From positions 1 through 39,579 of the forward strand of contig JAIFKU010000066.1 in assembly GCA_020049495.1 (NCBI GenBank): a stretch of 39,579 bases of DNA, in the 5' to 3' direction. This document shows, one piece after another, positions 6,895 through 15,154 of this stretch. The translations under genes were made by a program, and so were the position numbers. Each line of letters opens with the position of its first letter. The first letter of the stretch is position 1. Below the pieces are notes generated by a model, which was not told the DNA's origin, ran no database searches, and was given only the letters and a program-made list of their open reading frames with translations. The stretch comes from Accumulibacter sp. Lineage in GTDB: Bacteria; Pseudomonadota; Gammaproteobacteria; Burkholderiales; Rhodocyclaceae.

Positions 6895-6907
6895 GGTTCC
6901 TCTCCTC

Positions 6908-8452
6908 TCAGAACGGTGGCGTGCCGTGTTTTCTGGCCGGACGCGTTTCGTTCTTGTTCTTTGTGACTTCAAGGGCATGAACGATATAGGCGCGCGTCTC
7001 TTCGGGACTGATCACCGCGTCGACGTAGCCCTGTGATGCGGCAACATAGGGATTGGCGAACTTGTCGGTATATTCCTTGACCTTGAGCTTGCGCATCTCG
7101 TCGGGATTTTCGGCGGCCAGGATCTCGCTGCGGAAAATGATGTTGGCCGCGCCTTCCGGGCCCATGACGGCAATCTCGGCGGTCGGCCAGGCAAAGACGA
7201 AGTCGGCGCGCAGGTGGTTGGAGCACATGGCGATGTAGCCGCCGCCGTAAGCCTTGCGCAGGATCACCGTGATCTTGGGCACGGTGGCTTCGCTGTAGGC
7301 GTAAAGCACCTTGGCGCCGTGACGGATCACGCCGGCGTGTTCCTGGTCGGAACCCGGCAGGTAGCCCGGGATGTCCATCAGGGTCAGCAGCGGGATGCTG
7401 AAAGCGTCGCAGAAGCGGACAAAGCGGGCGATCTTGTCCGAGGCGTCGATGTCGAGAACGCCGGCCAGCACCAGTGCCTGGTTGCAGATGATGCCGACAG
7501 TTTCGCCGTTGATGCGGCCAAAACCGATCACTGCGTTGGGCGCGAACAGTTCGTATACTTCGAGGAACTCGGAGTCATCGACCAGAGCGCGCACGATGTC
7601 GCGTACGTCGAACGGCACCTTGGAATCCTTGGGCACCAGATTCTCGATCTTGTACGACGCTTTCGGTTTTTTCTGGGCAATGGCGGCAGCTTTTTGCCGG
7701 TTGTTCGACGGAAGATAGTTGAACAGTTGCTTGATCTGCGCGAAGCACTCCTGCTCGCTCTTGGCAAAAAAGTGGGCATTGCCGGAAATCTCGGCCTGCA
7801 CGCGTGCTCCACCGAGGTCTTCCATCGAGATTTCCTCACCGAGGACGGTCTTGACGACTTCCGGCCCGGTAATGAACATCTTGGAAATATTGTCGACGAC
7901 GAAAACGAAGTCGGTCAGTGCCGGGGAATACACGGCGCCGCCGGCGCAGGGGCCGAGAATGACCGAGATCTGAGGGATGACACCGGAGGCCAGGGTGTTG
8001 CGGTAGAAGATTTCACCATAGCCGGCCAGCGAGTTGACACCTTCCTGGATACGCGCGCCGCCGGAGTCGTTGATGCCGATGATCGGGATGCCGAGGTTGA
8101 TCGCATGGTCCATGACCTTGGTGATCTTGCGCGCGTGCATGATGCCGAGCGAACCGCCGGCCACCGTGAAATCCTGCGCATAAATGCACACCGGACGGCC
8201 AGCGATGGTGCCGGAACCGGTGATGACACCGTCGGCGTGCAATTCCTTATCGCCCATGCCGAAATCCTGACAGTTGTGTTCGACGAACAGGTCGTATTCG
8301 TGGAACGAATCGGGGTCCAGCAGTGCGGCGATCCGTTCGCGGGCGGTCATCTTGCCTCCAGCGTGCTGTTTGCTGATGGCCTTGTCGCCGCCGCCTTTTG
8401 TTACGGTCGATTTGCGCGAGAAGAAATCGACGATTCTCTGCATGAAAGACAT
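6908..8452 (-). CDS. Acyl-CoA carboxylase / decarboxylase carboxyltransferase subunit (PccB/MmdA-like)
   Basis: This 514-aa cytosolic carboxyltransferase has two crotonase-fold halves. Recognisable parts are the N-terminal AGGKMTARERIAALLD, the oxyanion-hole region NDSGGARIQEGV, ILGPCAGGAVYSPAL, and in the second half GFGRINGETVGI, DIPGYLPGSDQE, RKAYGGGYIAM and MGPEGAANIIF. The length and sequence fit propionyl/methylmalonyl-CoA type enzymes. The start is ATG 8452, with AAAGAGGTG 5 nt upstream; the frame before it is not family-like. A biotin carrier follows, but no biotin carboxylase (accC-like) and no membrane decarboxylase subunit (mmdB) lies in the window, so the direction (carboxylation or decarboxylation) is undecided. 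Confidence 0.88.
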   Translation of the reverse strand: MSFMQRIVDFFSRKSTVTKGGGDKAISKQHAGGKMTARERIAALLDPDSFHEYDLFVEHNCQDFGMGDKELHADGVITGSGTIAGRPVCIYAQDFTVAGGSLGIMHARKITKVMDHAINLGIPIIGINDSGGARIQEGVNSLAGYGEIFYRNTLASGVIPQISVILGPCAGGAVYSPALTDFVFVVDNISKMFITGPEVVKTVLGEEISMEDLGGARVQAEISGNAHFFAKSEQECFAQIKQLFNYLPSNNRQKAAAIAQKKPKASYKIENLVPKDSKVPFDVRDIVRALVDDSEFLEVYELFAPNAVIGFGRINGETVGIICNQALVLAGVLDIDASDKIARFVRFCDAFSIPLLTLMDIPGYLPGSDQEHAGVIRHGAKVLYAYSEATVPKITVILRKAYGGGYIAMCSNHLRADFVFAWPTAEIAVMGPEGAANIIFRSEILAAENPDEMRKLKVKEYTDKFANPYVAASQGYVDAVISPEETRAYIVHALEVTKNKNETRPARKHGTPPF

Positions 8453-8760
8453 GAAGCACCTCTTTTCTGACGAGTTGAAGCAGGTTTTTGAAGCTCGAGA
8501 AACCGTTTGATCGAGGCAGTTTAACAGCAATACAAAGAAGAAAGCATATCGAGGCGGTGAGGTAATTCTTTGAATTTAGTGGTCATTTCTGCACATATCC
8601 AGCAGGTTCGAAGAAAATGACGGCAATTAACCGGATTTTGCCGGTTGTTTCTCGCATGATGGTTTTTCTGCTTTTTTGAAAATAACCGGAAAGTCATTAT
8701 GGGAATGACGTGCCGGCGACATCACGGGTTAGGCGACGGAGTCATTGTCGAAGCCGTTGT
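8453..8760. other. Intergenic region upstream of the carboxyltransferase gene
   Basis: No gene is seen in this roughly 308-bp AT-richer gap between the carboxyltransferase start and the end of the EamA gene, both on the minus strand. It should hold the promoter of the carboxyltransferase operon. A small hairpin AACCGG-N6-CCGGTT lies near 8630-8650. No clear operator is recognised. Confidence 0.5.
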
Positions 8761-9729
8761 TCAGGCCGAATGGGTTTCAGCGGCGACCGGTACAGGTTTG
8801 ATCCGTACCGCCCACAATACGCCGGCCACAAGAAATGAGATACCGAGTAACGTCATCGGCTCGGGCCATTGGCCGCGCAAGAGGAAGGCATAGGCCAGCG
8901 CCGCCAGCGTTTCGAAGACGATCAGTTGCCCCACCAGGGCGGTCGGCAGGCGCTGGCTGGCTTCGTTCCAGCAGAGCGTGCCGAGCCAGGAGGCAAACAG
9001 ACCGATGGCGCACATCAGAGCGATGAAAAAACCGGGGCGCGGTCCGAAGGGCATTGGAAATGAATGCTCGCCGACGCTCATGCCGGCCCAGAGCAGGGCG
9101 TAGCCAATCAGCGACAGGGGCAAGGTGGCGAGGCCCTGTGCGGTTGCCCAGGTGCGCGGGCGGCGCCCGGGATGGTGGCGCAGCCAGTCGGCGTTACGCA
9201 GCGGATACCACGTCCAGCAGGCCAGTGCACCGACGGCGAGCGCGGCGCCGCTGGCATAGCGGGGAATGTCGGCGTGGGCGTCGCCGACCAGGGCGGCAAA
9301 CTCGACGTTGTTCACGCAGCCGATGCCCGTGGCCATCAGGGCCAGCGAAGGCGCGAGTTTTTTCCAGGGCAGATGTCCGTCCCGCTGGCGGTCGCGCAGG
9401 TTCGCCGTAATCCCGATCACCACCGGCAGAGTGCCGATGATCATGGTCGGCAAGGGACCGCCGGCACGCTGGATGGCGCTGGCCAGGCAGAGGTAGTAAA
9501 GGAGATTGCCGATGGCCGAGAGCTTGAGCGCTTCCAGCCAGTCGGCGCGTGACAACTGGCGCAGTTCGGCGCGCCCCAGCCAGGCCAGCGGCAGGGCAAT
9601 CAGGCCGAAGGCGAGATAACGCCCGACGGATTGCAGCGCCGCCGGATATTCGGGCAGCAGCAGGGGGCCGACAAAAACCAGCCCCCAGATCAGGCCAGCC
9701 GTCAGTGCGTAAAAGACGCCAATCAGCAT
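8761..9729 (-). CDS. EamA/DMT-superfamily transporter
   Basis: This 322-aa polytopic membrane protein has two EamA-like repeats and about ten predicted helices, beginning MLIGVFYALTAGLIWGLVF. Repeat one covers about residues 1-140 and repeat two about 160-310, the latter including FETLAALAYAFLLRGQWPEP, typical of the second EamA half. The superfamily exports or imports amino acids, nucleosides or sugars; the substrate cannot be given. It lies 36 nt downstream of the FKBP gene on the same strand, so the two may be co-transcribed. Confidence 0.85.
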   Translation of the reverse strand: MLIGVFYALTAGLIWGLVFVGPLLLPEYPAALQSVGRYLAFGLIALPLAWLGRAELRQLSRADWLEALKLSAIGNLLYYLCLASAIQRAGGPLPTMIIGTLPVVIGITANLRDRQRDGHLPWKKLAPSLALMATGIGCVNNVEFAALVGDAHADIPRYASGAALAVGALACWTWYPLRNADWLRHHPGRRPRTWATAQGLATLPLSLIGYALLWAGMSVGEHSFPMPFGPRPGFFIALMCAIGLFASWLGTLCWNEASQRLPTALVGQLIVFETLAALAYAFLLRGQWPEPMTLLGISFLVAGVLWAVRIKPVPVAAETHSA

Positions 9730-9765
9730 TGCAGATCCTTGCCGGGAGCTATCGGGTACTGGCGA

Positions 9766-10176
9766 CTATTTGAGGATCTCCAGAAGCTCCACTTCAAAGG
9801 TCAGGGTGGAATCGGGAGGGATTGTTCCCGGTACGCCACGACTGCCGTAAGCCAGACCGGGCGGGCAAAGCAGTCTGGCTTTCCCGCCGACCTTCATCAT
9901 CTGCATGCCCTCCGTCCAGCACGGGATGACCCGGTTCAGGGGGAAGCTGGCCGGCTGTCCGCGCTTGTAAGAGCTGTCGAATTCCTTGCCGCCGGTCAGC
10001 GTGCCGCGGTAGTGAACCTTGATGGTATCCGTGTTTTTCGGGTTGGCACCGTTTCCATCCTGGAGCATGGTGATCACGATCCCGGAGGCCGTTCTGGTTT
10101 CCTTGGCTTCAACAGCCAGGACCGGCAAGGAGGTGAGGAAAAGCAGAGCCGGGATGGCAACAACAAGTTTCTTCAT
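9766..10176 (-). CDS. FKBP-type peptidyl-prolyl cis-trans isomerase, exported
   Basis: This 136-aa protein has a typical signal peptide (about residues 1-24, MKKLV then a hydrophobic stretch ending LAVEA), so it should act in the periplasm. The FKBP domain (about 45-135) shows VHYRGTLTGGKEFDSSYKRG, FPLNRVIPCWTEGMQMM and LAYGSRGVPGTIPPDSTLTF. It catalyses proline cis-trans isomerisation during folding. The active-site tryptophan, tyrosine and phenylalanine positions are conserved. One cysteine sits in the VIPCW motif where relatives often have G or A. AAAGG precedes the ATG. Confidence 0.92.
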   Translation of the reverse strand: MKKLVVAIPALLFLTSLPVLAVEAKETRTASGIVITMLQDGNGANPKNTDTIKVHYRGTLTGGKEFDSSYKRGQPASFPLNRVIPCWTEGMQMMKVGGKARLLCPPGLAYGSRGVPGTIPPDSTLTFEVELLEILK

Positions 10177-10339
10177 GGAAGTACCTTTGCTTTGGGGTTG
10201 AGGATCAAACTGCCGATGCGAAGACAGAATTGTGCCGCAATTCGGGAATATTTCCTGATTCCTTGCAAAAGCTTTATTGAAGCCGGATTGGTAGCTGGGC
10301 TACCATGTACATTGTCTTGTCATCGGATGCGCTTCGGCC

Positions 10340-11116
10340 ATGGAATCCTTTCGCCTTCGCCTGTTCCACATTCTGCACCGGCCGGTGCCGACCAACCGGG
10401 CAGCCCGCTACATCAACTATGTCCTGGCGGCGGTGATTCTGGCCAATTGCGCTGCGGTCGCACTGGAGACGGTGCCGTCGATTTACACCCCCAACCGGAC
10501 ACTGTTCCTCGCTCTGGAAGCTTTCTCGACCGGGTTTTTCATCATCGAGTACGGGCTTCGCCTGTGGGTCTGTGTCGAGCAGACCCGCTATAACGCGCCG
10601 TTCAGCGGGCGGCTGAACTACGCGCTGCATCCGCTGCCGCTGCTTGACCTGCTCGTCATCGTCACCCTGTGGGCACCGTGGGATCTGCGTTTCCTGCGCA
10701 TCTTTCGCCTCTCCCGATTGCTCCGGGTGCTGCATCTGGAAGGGCTTGACCGTTCCTTTCAGGCGATCTCCGGCGCCGTCGGCCGGCGCAAGCATCTGCT
10801 GGTGATTTCGCTGCTGATAATGCTGATCACGACCTATTGTTTTGCCGCCCTGCTCTATCTGGTCGAGCACGCGGCCCAGCCGGACAAGTTCAGCAGCATT
10901 CCTGAAACCCTGTGGTGGGCCATCGTGACGCTGACCACCATCGGCTACGGCGACATCACCCCGGTGACCTCGCTTGGCAAGGCGCTTTCCGGGGCGATTG
11001 TGCTGGTCGGCATCGGCATCTTTGCCTTGCCGACGGCGATCATGACCGCAGCGATACTCGATGCCAGTGCGGATCAGGCCAGTCACTGTCCGCATTGCGG
11101 CAATCATCTCGACTGA
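10340..11116 (+). CDS. Voltage-gated-type potassium channel with C-terminal zinc-ribbon-like tail
   Basis: This 258-aa six-helix ion channel has an S4-like arginine-rich segment (RFLRIFRLSRLLRVLHL), an S5 helix after IQAISGAVGRRKHLL-like residues, and the K+ selectivity filter TIGYGD at residues 200-205. The S6 helix follows. The protein ends SHCPHCGNHLD, a CxxC zinc-ribbon-like tail seen in a subset of bacterial channels; only one CxxC is present, so metal binding may need a dimer. K+ flux across the inner membrane is expected. It is divergent from the FKBP gene, with 163 bp between. Confidence 0.9.
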   Translation: MESFRLRLFHILHRPVPTNRAARYINYVLAAVILANCAAVALETVPSIYTPNRTLFLALEAFSTGFFIIEYGLRLWVCVEQTRYNAPFSGRLNYALHPLPLLDLLVIVTLWAPWDLRFLRIFRLSRLLRVLHLEGLDRSFQAISGAVGRRKHLLVISLLIMLITTYCFAALLYLVEHAAQPDKFSSIPETLWWAIVTLTTIGYGDITPVTSLGKALSGAIVLVGIGIFALPTAIMTAAILDASADQASHCPHCGNHLD

Positions 11117-11378
11117 CCCGAATATTCTCTCGTGTCCGCGCCAAAGCACCTGCGAGCGCGGTTCATCCTCATTTGATCGTGCACGAAATCCACCCAGTCG
11201 CTGCCATCGACCTTGCTTCCCACCAACACTTCAGATCAATCACCATCTCATAGGGATCCGAGGCTGACTTCGCGATTCACTGTTTACAATGGATCCTTAT
11301 AAATTACTGCACGTCTTGCAATAATATGTGGGGAAAGATCAGCGCTCTGCCGGCGGTATTTGACTAGCAGCAAGGGCA

Positions 11379-12254
11379 TTACTGCGCTGCCCTCAGTGCA
11401 GAAATGCGTTCTCCCATCGGCGGATGCGTCATGAACAGGCGTTTGATGCCGCCACCCACACCACCTGAAATGCCGAAGGCCGCCATTTTGTCGGGCAGAG
11501 GTTGTGGGTGCAGGGAGGCAAGGCGCTCCAGAGCGGCGATCATGTTACTCCGCCCGGCCAGATCGGCACCGCCACGATCGGCGCGGAACTCTCGCTGACG
11601 CGAGAACCACATAACGATGATCGAGGCGAGAATACCCAGCACCAGTTCGGCGATGATCATCGTGATAAAAAAGGCGGGGCCATGGCCTCGTTCGGTTTTG
11701 AATATCACTTTGTCCACCAGCGAACCAATGACGCGGGACAGGAACATGACGAAGGTGTTTACGACCCCTTGGATCAGCGCCATCGTTACCATGTCTCCGC
11801 TGGCCGCGTGGGTGACTTCATGGGCCAATACTGCCTCGGCTTCTGGACGCGTCATCTGCTGCAACAGTCCACTGGAGACAGCAATGAGCGAGTTGTTCTT
11901 GCTCATGCCCGTGGCAAAGGCGTTAACGTCCGGTGCGTCGTACACACCAACCTCGGGCATGGAAATGCCTGCCTCAGTGGCGTATTTGCGCACCGTTTCA
12001 ACGAGCCAGAATTCAGTCGAGTTCGACGGTGTCTCGATGACCTGAACCCCCATCGATTTTTTTGCCGACCACTTGGAAATGGCGAGGGAAATGAATGACC
12101 CGCCGAAACCCATGACAGCGGCAAAAATCAACAACGAAGTCAAGTTCAGGCCGTTCGCGTTGAGGTAGGGTTCCACACCCAGAAGGCGCATGGTAACTGA
12201 CAGCACCATAACAATGGCGAGGTTGGTGCCGAGAAAAAGCAGGGTACGTTTCAT
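11379..12254 (-). CDS. htpX: Membrane zinc metalloprotease HtpX
   Basis: This 291-aa M48B peptidase has two N-terminal membrane helices (about residues 4-25 and 38-60). The catalytic motif H145-E-V-T-H149 and the third metal ligand in [13 protein letters not shown] (about residue 225) are present. A second hydrophobic pair lies around 155-215. HtpX degrades damaged inner-membrane proteins with FtsH. The sequence is complete and ends [12 protein letters not shown], typical of the family. GGAG precedes the ATG. It is usually induced by envelope or heat stress; no heat-shock promoter was identified. Confidence 0.95.
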   Translation of the reverse strand: MKRTLLFLGTNLAIVMVLSVTMRLLGVEPYLNANGLNLTSLLIFAAVMGFGGSFISLAISKWSAKKSMGVQVIETPSNSTEFWLVETVRKYATEAGISMPEVGVYDAPDVNAFATGMSKNNSLIAVSSGLLQQMTRPEAEAVLAHEVTHAASGDMVTMALIQGVVNTFVMFLSRVIGSLVDKVIFKTERGHGPAFFITMIIAELVLGILASIIVMWFSRQREFRADRGGADLAGRSNMIAALERLASLHPQPLPDKMAAFGISGGVGGGIKRLFMTHPPMGERISALRAAQ

Positions 12255-12339
12255 GGCTACTCCATCTTTGAATGTTCTATGTCGAGGCGGTGTACTGACC
12301 TGTGTGGTGATCCAGCTCGATTATTGCGGCAAAAATAGC

Positions 12340-12852
12340 TTAATCAGCGCCCCCTTGACGTTTCGAGGCAACACGCCAGATCCAAACCTGCGAGATGAGC
12401 AGGTAACTGGCGATGGCGGCGAAGGTCGCCATGATGCCGAGGCCGGCGATCAGCGGCATGCCGATCATTCCGAGGTGCTCCCAGTACGCCATGGGATCAA
12501 CCAGCGAAAACGCCGCCGGTATCGAAACCCCGGTCGCCCAAGCCCCGAGACGGTAGGCCGCGTAGTAGATGGGCGGAACGGTCAGGGGGTTGGTTAATAG
12601 CGTTCCCGCGACGGCGACCGGAACGTTGACCCTCAGGACAACCGCCACCGCCGCTGCGATGAGGATCTGGGCGATGGGAATGAGCAGTCCGATGAACAGG
12701 CCGATCGCGGCGCCAGTAGCGACGCTGCGCCGTGACCAGTGCCAGACTTTCGGGTGAGCAAGGTAGGGCGCCAGCGTACGCAGCCAGGGGTTGGCTTCGA
12801 GCTGCTCGCGGCTGGGCGCCAGCGCCCGCAATCGTTGAATCAGGCAAGCCAT
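12340..12852 (-). CDS. DUF2062 membrane protein
   Basis: This 170-aa protein shows the DUF2062 layout: a Trp/Arg-rich N-terminus (HPKVWHWSRRSVATGAAIGL), then FIGLLIPIAQILIAAAVAV and LRVNVPVAVAGTLLTNPLT, and two C-terminal helices. The function of the family is unknown. The start is ATG 12852 with GAGGA upstream. The gene begins 5 nt after the BI-1 family stop, so it is the last gene of the HPF-TerC-BI-1 transcript. Confidence 0.88.
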   Translation of the reverse strand: MACLIQRLRALAPSREQLEANPWLRTLAPYLAHPKVWHWSRRSVATGAAIGLFIGLLIPIAQILIAAAVAVVLRVNVPVAVAGTLLTNPLTVPPIYYAAYRLGAWATGVSIPAAFSLVDPMAYWEHLGMIGMPLIAGLGIMATFAAIASYLLISQVWIWRVASKRQGGAD

Positions 12853-12857
12853 AGTCC

Positions 12858-13544
12858 TCAATCGTCCCCGTTCATAAAGCCGAACAATTGCAGCAGACTG
12901 GTGAAGAGATTGAAGATCGAGACGAACAGCGTCACCGTCGCCAGCACGTAGTTGGTCTCGCCACCGTGGATGATGCTGCTCGTCTCGTAGAGGATGAGGC
13001 CGGACATCAGCAGCACGAAAACCGCCGAGATGGTAAGCGACAGCACCGGGATTTCGAGGAAGATCGTCGCCAAGCCTGCAATGAACGCGAGCAGGATGCC
13101 GACGCTCAGGAAGCCGCCCATGAAACTGAAGTCTTTCCTGGTGGTCAGCGCGTAGGCCGAGAGGCCGACGAAAATCACGGCGGTGGCACCCAGGGCCTGC
13201 ATGACGATCTCGCCGCCGTTGGGTAGGCCAAGATAGCGGCTGATGATTGGGCCCAGGGTATAGCCCATGAAGCCGGTGAGCGCGAATACGGCGATGATTC
13301 CCCAACCGCTGTTCTGCAGCTTGTGCACGGCGAGCAGCAGACCGAAGTAGCCGCCGAAGGTGAGCAGGATGCCTGGATGCGGCAGCTTGAGCACCGCCGA
13401 CACGCCTGCCGTGAGCGCTGCGAAAGCCAGGGTCAGCGACAGCAGCAGGTAGGTATTGCGGATCACCTTGTTGGTGGCGAGGCTGGACTCGACGCCGCCA
13501 TGCGGCAGGGCGATTGCCTGGGTGCGGGGATGGTTGTGGTTCAT
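12858..13544 (-). CDS. Bax inhibitor-1/YccA-family membrane protein
   Basis: This 228-aa protein has seven membrane helices and a hydrophilic N-terminus (MNHNHPRTQAIALPHG) before the first helix at about residue 30. BI-1 family marks are GFMGYTLGPIISRYL, GATAVIFVGLSAYALTTRKDFSFM with its conserved phenylalanines, and the ILYETSSIIHGGETNYVLAT segment. Bacterial members such as YccA modulate FtsH or carry Ca2+/H+ leak; the role here is unknown. The ATG overlaps the TerC stop (ATGA), suggesting translational coupling. Confidence 0.93.
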   Translation of the reverse strand: MNHNHPRTQAIALPHGGVESSLATNKVIRNTYLLLSLTLAFAALTAGVSAVLKLPHPGILLTFGGYFGLLLAVHKLQNSGWGIIAVFALTGFMGYTLGPIISRYLGLPNGGEIVMQALGATAVIFVGLSAYALTTRKDFSFMGGFLSVGILLAFIAGLATIFLEIPVLSLTISAVFVLLMSGLILYETSSIIHGGETNYVLATVTLFVSIFNLFTSLLQLFGFMNGDD

Positions 13545-14527
13545 GTCAGTCTCCTTTCGGGTTGGGAAGGCTGTTTCGAGAGCGCCAGACTGGCGACTAC
13601 CGAGACGAGGATGAAGCTGGCGACGATGGAAAGCGACCACTGGATCGGCACGTGGAACCAGGGCATGACGAGCATCTTGCCGCCGATGAAGACGAGCACG
13701 ATAGCGAGGCCGTACTTGAGCAGATGGAAACGATCCGCCATGTCGGAGAGCAGGAAGTAAAGGGCGCGCAGGCCCATTATGGCGAAGAGGTTCGAGGTGA
13801 ACACGATGAAGGGATCGGTGGTTACGGCAAAGATCGCCGGAATGCTGTCCACCGCGAACACCAGGTCGCTGGCTTCGATGAGCACCAGCACGAGGAACAT
13901 CGGGGTCGCCCAAAGCAGGCCGTTTTTCCGCACGAAGAAGGCTTCACCGTGAAATTCCGGCGTGATGCGCAGGTGACCGCGCAGCCAGCGTAGCAGCGGG
14001 TTGCGCTCGAGGTCCGGCTGGTGTTCGGCGAAGATCAGCATCTTGACGCCGGTGACGATCAGGAATGCGCCGAAGACGTAGAGAATCCACGCGAACTGCT
14101 GCACCAGCCAGACGCCGGCCAGGATCATGCCTGCGCGCATGACAATCGCACCGAGCACGCCGTAGAGCAGCACGCGGCGTTGCAGTTCTGGCGGTACGGC
14201 GAAGAAGCCGAAGATCATCACGAAGACGAACATGTTGTCGACCGACAGCGACTGTTCGATCAGATAGCCGGCGAGGAACTCCAGCGTCTTGGTGCGCGCC
14301 ACCTCGGCACCCTGCGTGTCGTTCAGGTACCACCAAAGCAGCCCGGCGAAGACGAGGGCCAGCGACACCCAAGTAATCACCCAGGCCAGCGCTTCCTTTA
14401 CGTGGACGCGGTGTGTCTTGCGACCGCCGAAAACAAACAGGTCGAGTGCCAGCATAACCAACACAAAAGCAACAAAGCCGGCCCACATCGGACCGGTGGC
14501 GAAGCTGACAGCGATGGCATCATTCAT
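13541..14527 (-). CDS. TerC/Alx-family membrane protein
   Basis: This 328-aa TerC-family protein has about nine membrane helices. Conserved acidic membrane motifs are visible: LDLFVFGGRK near the N-terminus, EQSLSVDNMFVFVMIF and EASDLVFAVDSIPAIFAVT. TerC/Alx proteins are Mn2+ exporters that also help metallate exoenzymes in several bacteria. The length fits the Alx branch. The gene sits 147 nt after the HPF-like gene and overlaps the next gene by 4 bp. I looked for a yybP-ykoY Mn2+ riboswitch ahead of it and did not see a convincing one. Confidence 0.94.
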   Translation of the reverse strand: MNDAIAVSFATGPMWAGFVAFVLVMLALDLFVFGGRKTHRVHVKEALAWVITWVSLALVFAGLLWWYLNDTQGAEVARTKTLEFLAGYLIEQSLSVDNMFVFVMIFGFFAVPPELQRRVLLYGVLGAIVMRAGMILAGVWLVQQFAWILYVFGAFLIVTGVKMLIFAEHQPDLERNPLLRWLRGHLRITPEFHGEAFFVRKNGLLWATPMFLVLVLIEASDLVFAVDSIPAIFAVTTDPFIVFTSNLFAIMGLRALYFLLSDMADRFHLLKYGLAIVLVFIGGKMLVMPWFHVPIQWSLSIVASFILVSVVASLALSKQPSQPERRLT

Positions 14528-14674
14528 TTTTCAACTCAAAACTGGAACGGCGGCCCAGACAAACAGAACAAAAAGCCCCTGCAGTCTGACCACGACGGCC
14601 AAGTACGTGCCGCGCCGTACCTGGAAAAAGGCGCGGGGCGAACTGCGTGGCCAGGAGCAACATGCTACTTTCGT

Positions 14675-15040
14675 TCATGGTTGAGCCTCCAGCTCAGGAA
14701 TCGAGCCACCCTTATTGGTGTTTCGCCGGTTGGCGAGATGGGGGCGCCGGGCAATCCAGCGGTCCAGGGTGCGTCCGGTGCGATCGGCGGCCCGGTCGAT
14801 GGCGACGTAAAGATCGGTTTGGATATCATCGATGGCAATGGCGGAAGCGCCCTTCAAGCGGACTTCAATGCCGCAGCACTTGTCGACGCCGCCCTTGGGC
14901 CCATTGACGTCGGCGAGCCTTACCACGACGCGCGAGATCATGTCGCGGCCATGATTCAAGGAATACGCCAGCCGCTTGACGATGTGCTCACGCAAGCCGC
15001 CGGTCAGATCAAAGTCGTTGGAGTGAATCTGGATCTGCAT
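14675..15040 (-). CDS. RaiA/HPF-family ribosome hibernation factor-like protein
   Basis: This 121-aa protein has the RaiA/HPF fold. It starts MQIQIHSNDFDLTGGLREHI, followed by a helix KRLAYSLN and strands VVVRLADVNG and CCGIEVRLKG, then the helical DIQTDLYVAIDRAADRTGRT. HPF proteins bind the 30S decoding centre and stall or dimerise ribosomes. The C-terminal basic tail (RRPHLANRRNTNKG) is longer than in YfiA. It is the first gene of the operon with TerC, BI-1 and DUF2062 and is divergent from the NhaR-like regulator. GAGGA precedes the ATG. Confidence 0.88.
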   Translation of the reverse strand: MQIQIHSNDFDLTGGLREHIVKRLAYSLNHGRDMISRVVVRLADVNGPKGGVDKCCGIEVRLKGASAIAIDDIQTDLYVAIDRAADRTGRTLDRWIARRPHLANRRNTNKGGSIPELEAQP

Positions 15041-15096
15041 TTGTCTTCCTCATGAGTTACAAGCGATGGATCAATTATGGGGATGACTTTTGTTCG

Positions 15097-15120
15097 TCGC
15101 AAACAGATAATATATTGCGA
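15097..15120. promoter_or_regulatory. Dyad TCGCAA-N12-TTGCGA in the HPF/NhaR intergenic region
   Basis: A perfect 6-bp dyad separated by 12 nt sits between the divergent HPF-like and NhaR-like genes. It is flanked by the direct repeat TTGTTCG (15091-15096 region and 15122-15128). Position, symmetry and AT-rich spacer suit a LysR-type binding site controlling either or both genes. The binding protein is inferred to be the NhaR-like product. Confidence 0.5.
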
Positions 15121-15154
15121 TTTGTTCGAAAAAACAGGATAAACGAGCAGCGCC

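Noticed and set aside
7214..8470. 418-aa plus-strand frame
   Set aside because: Exact antisense of the carboxyltransferase gene; no family resemblance.
14528..14674. Possible yybP-ykoY Mn2+ riboswitch before TerC
   Set aside because: Searched for the conserved loops because Alx/TerC genes often have one; no convincing match in the 147-nt gap.
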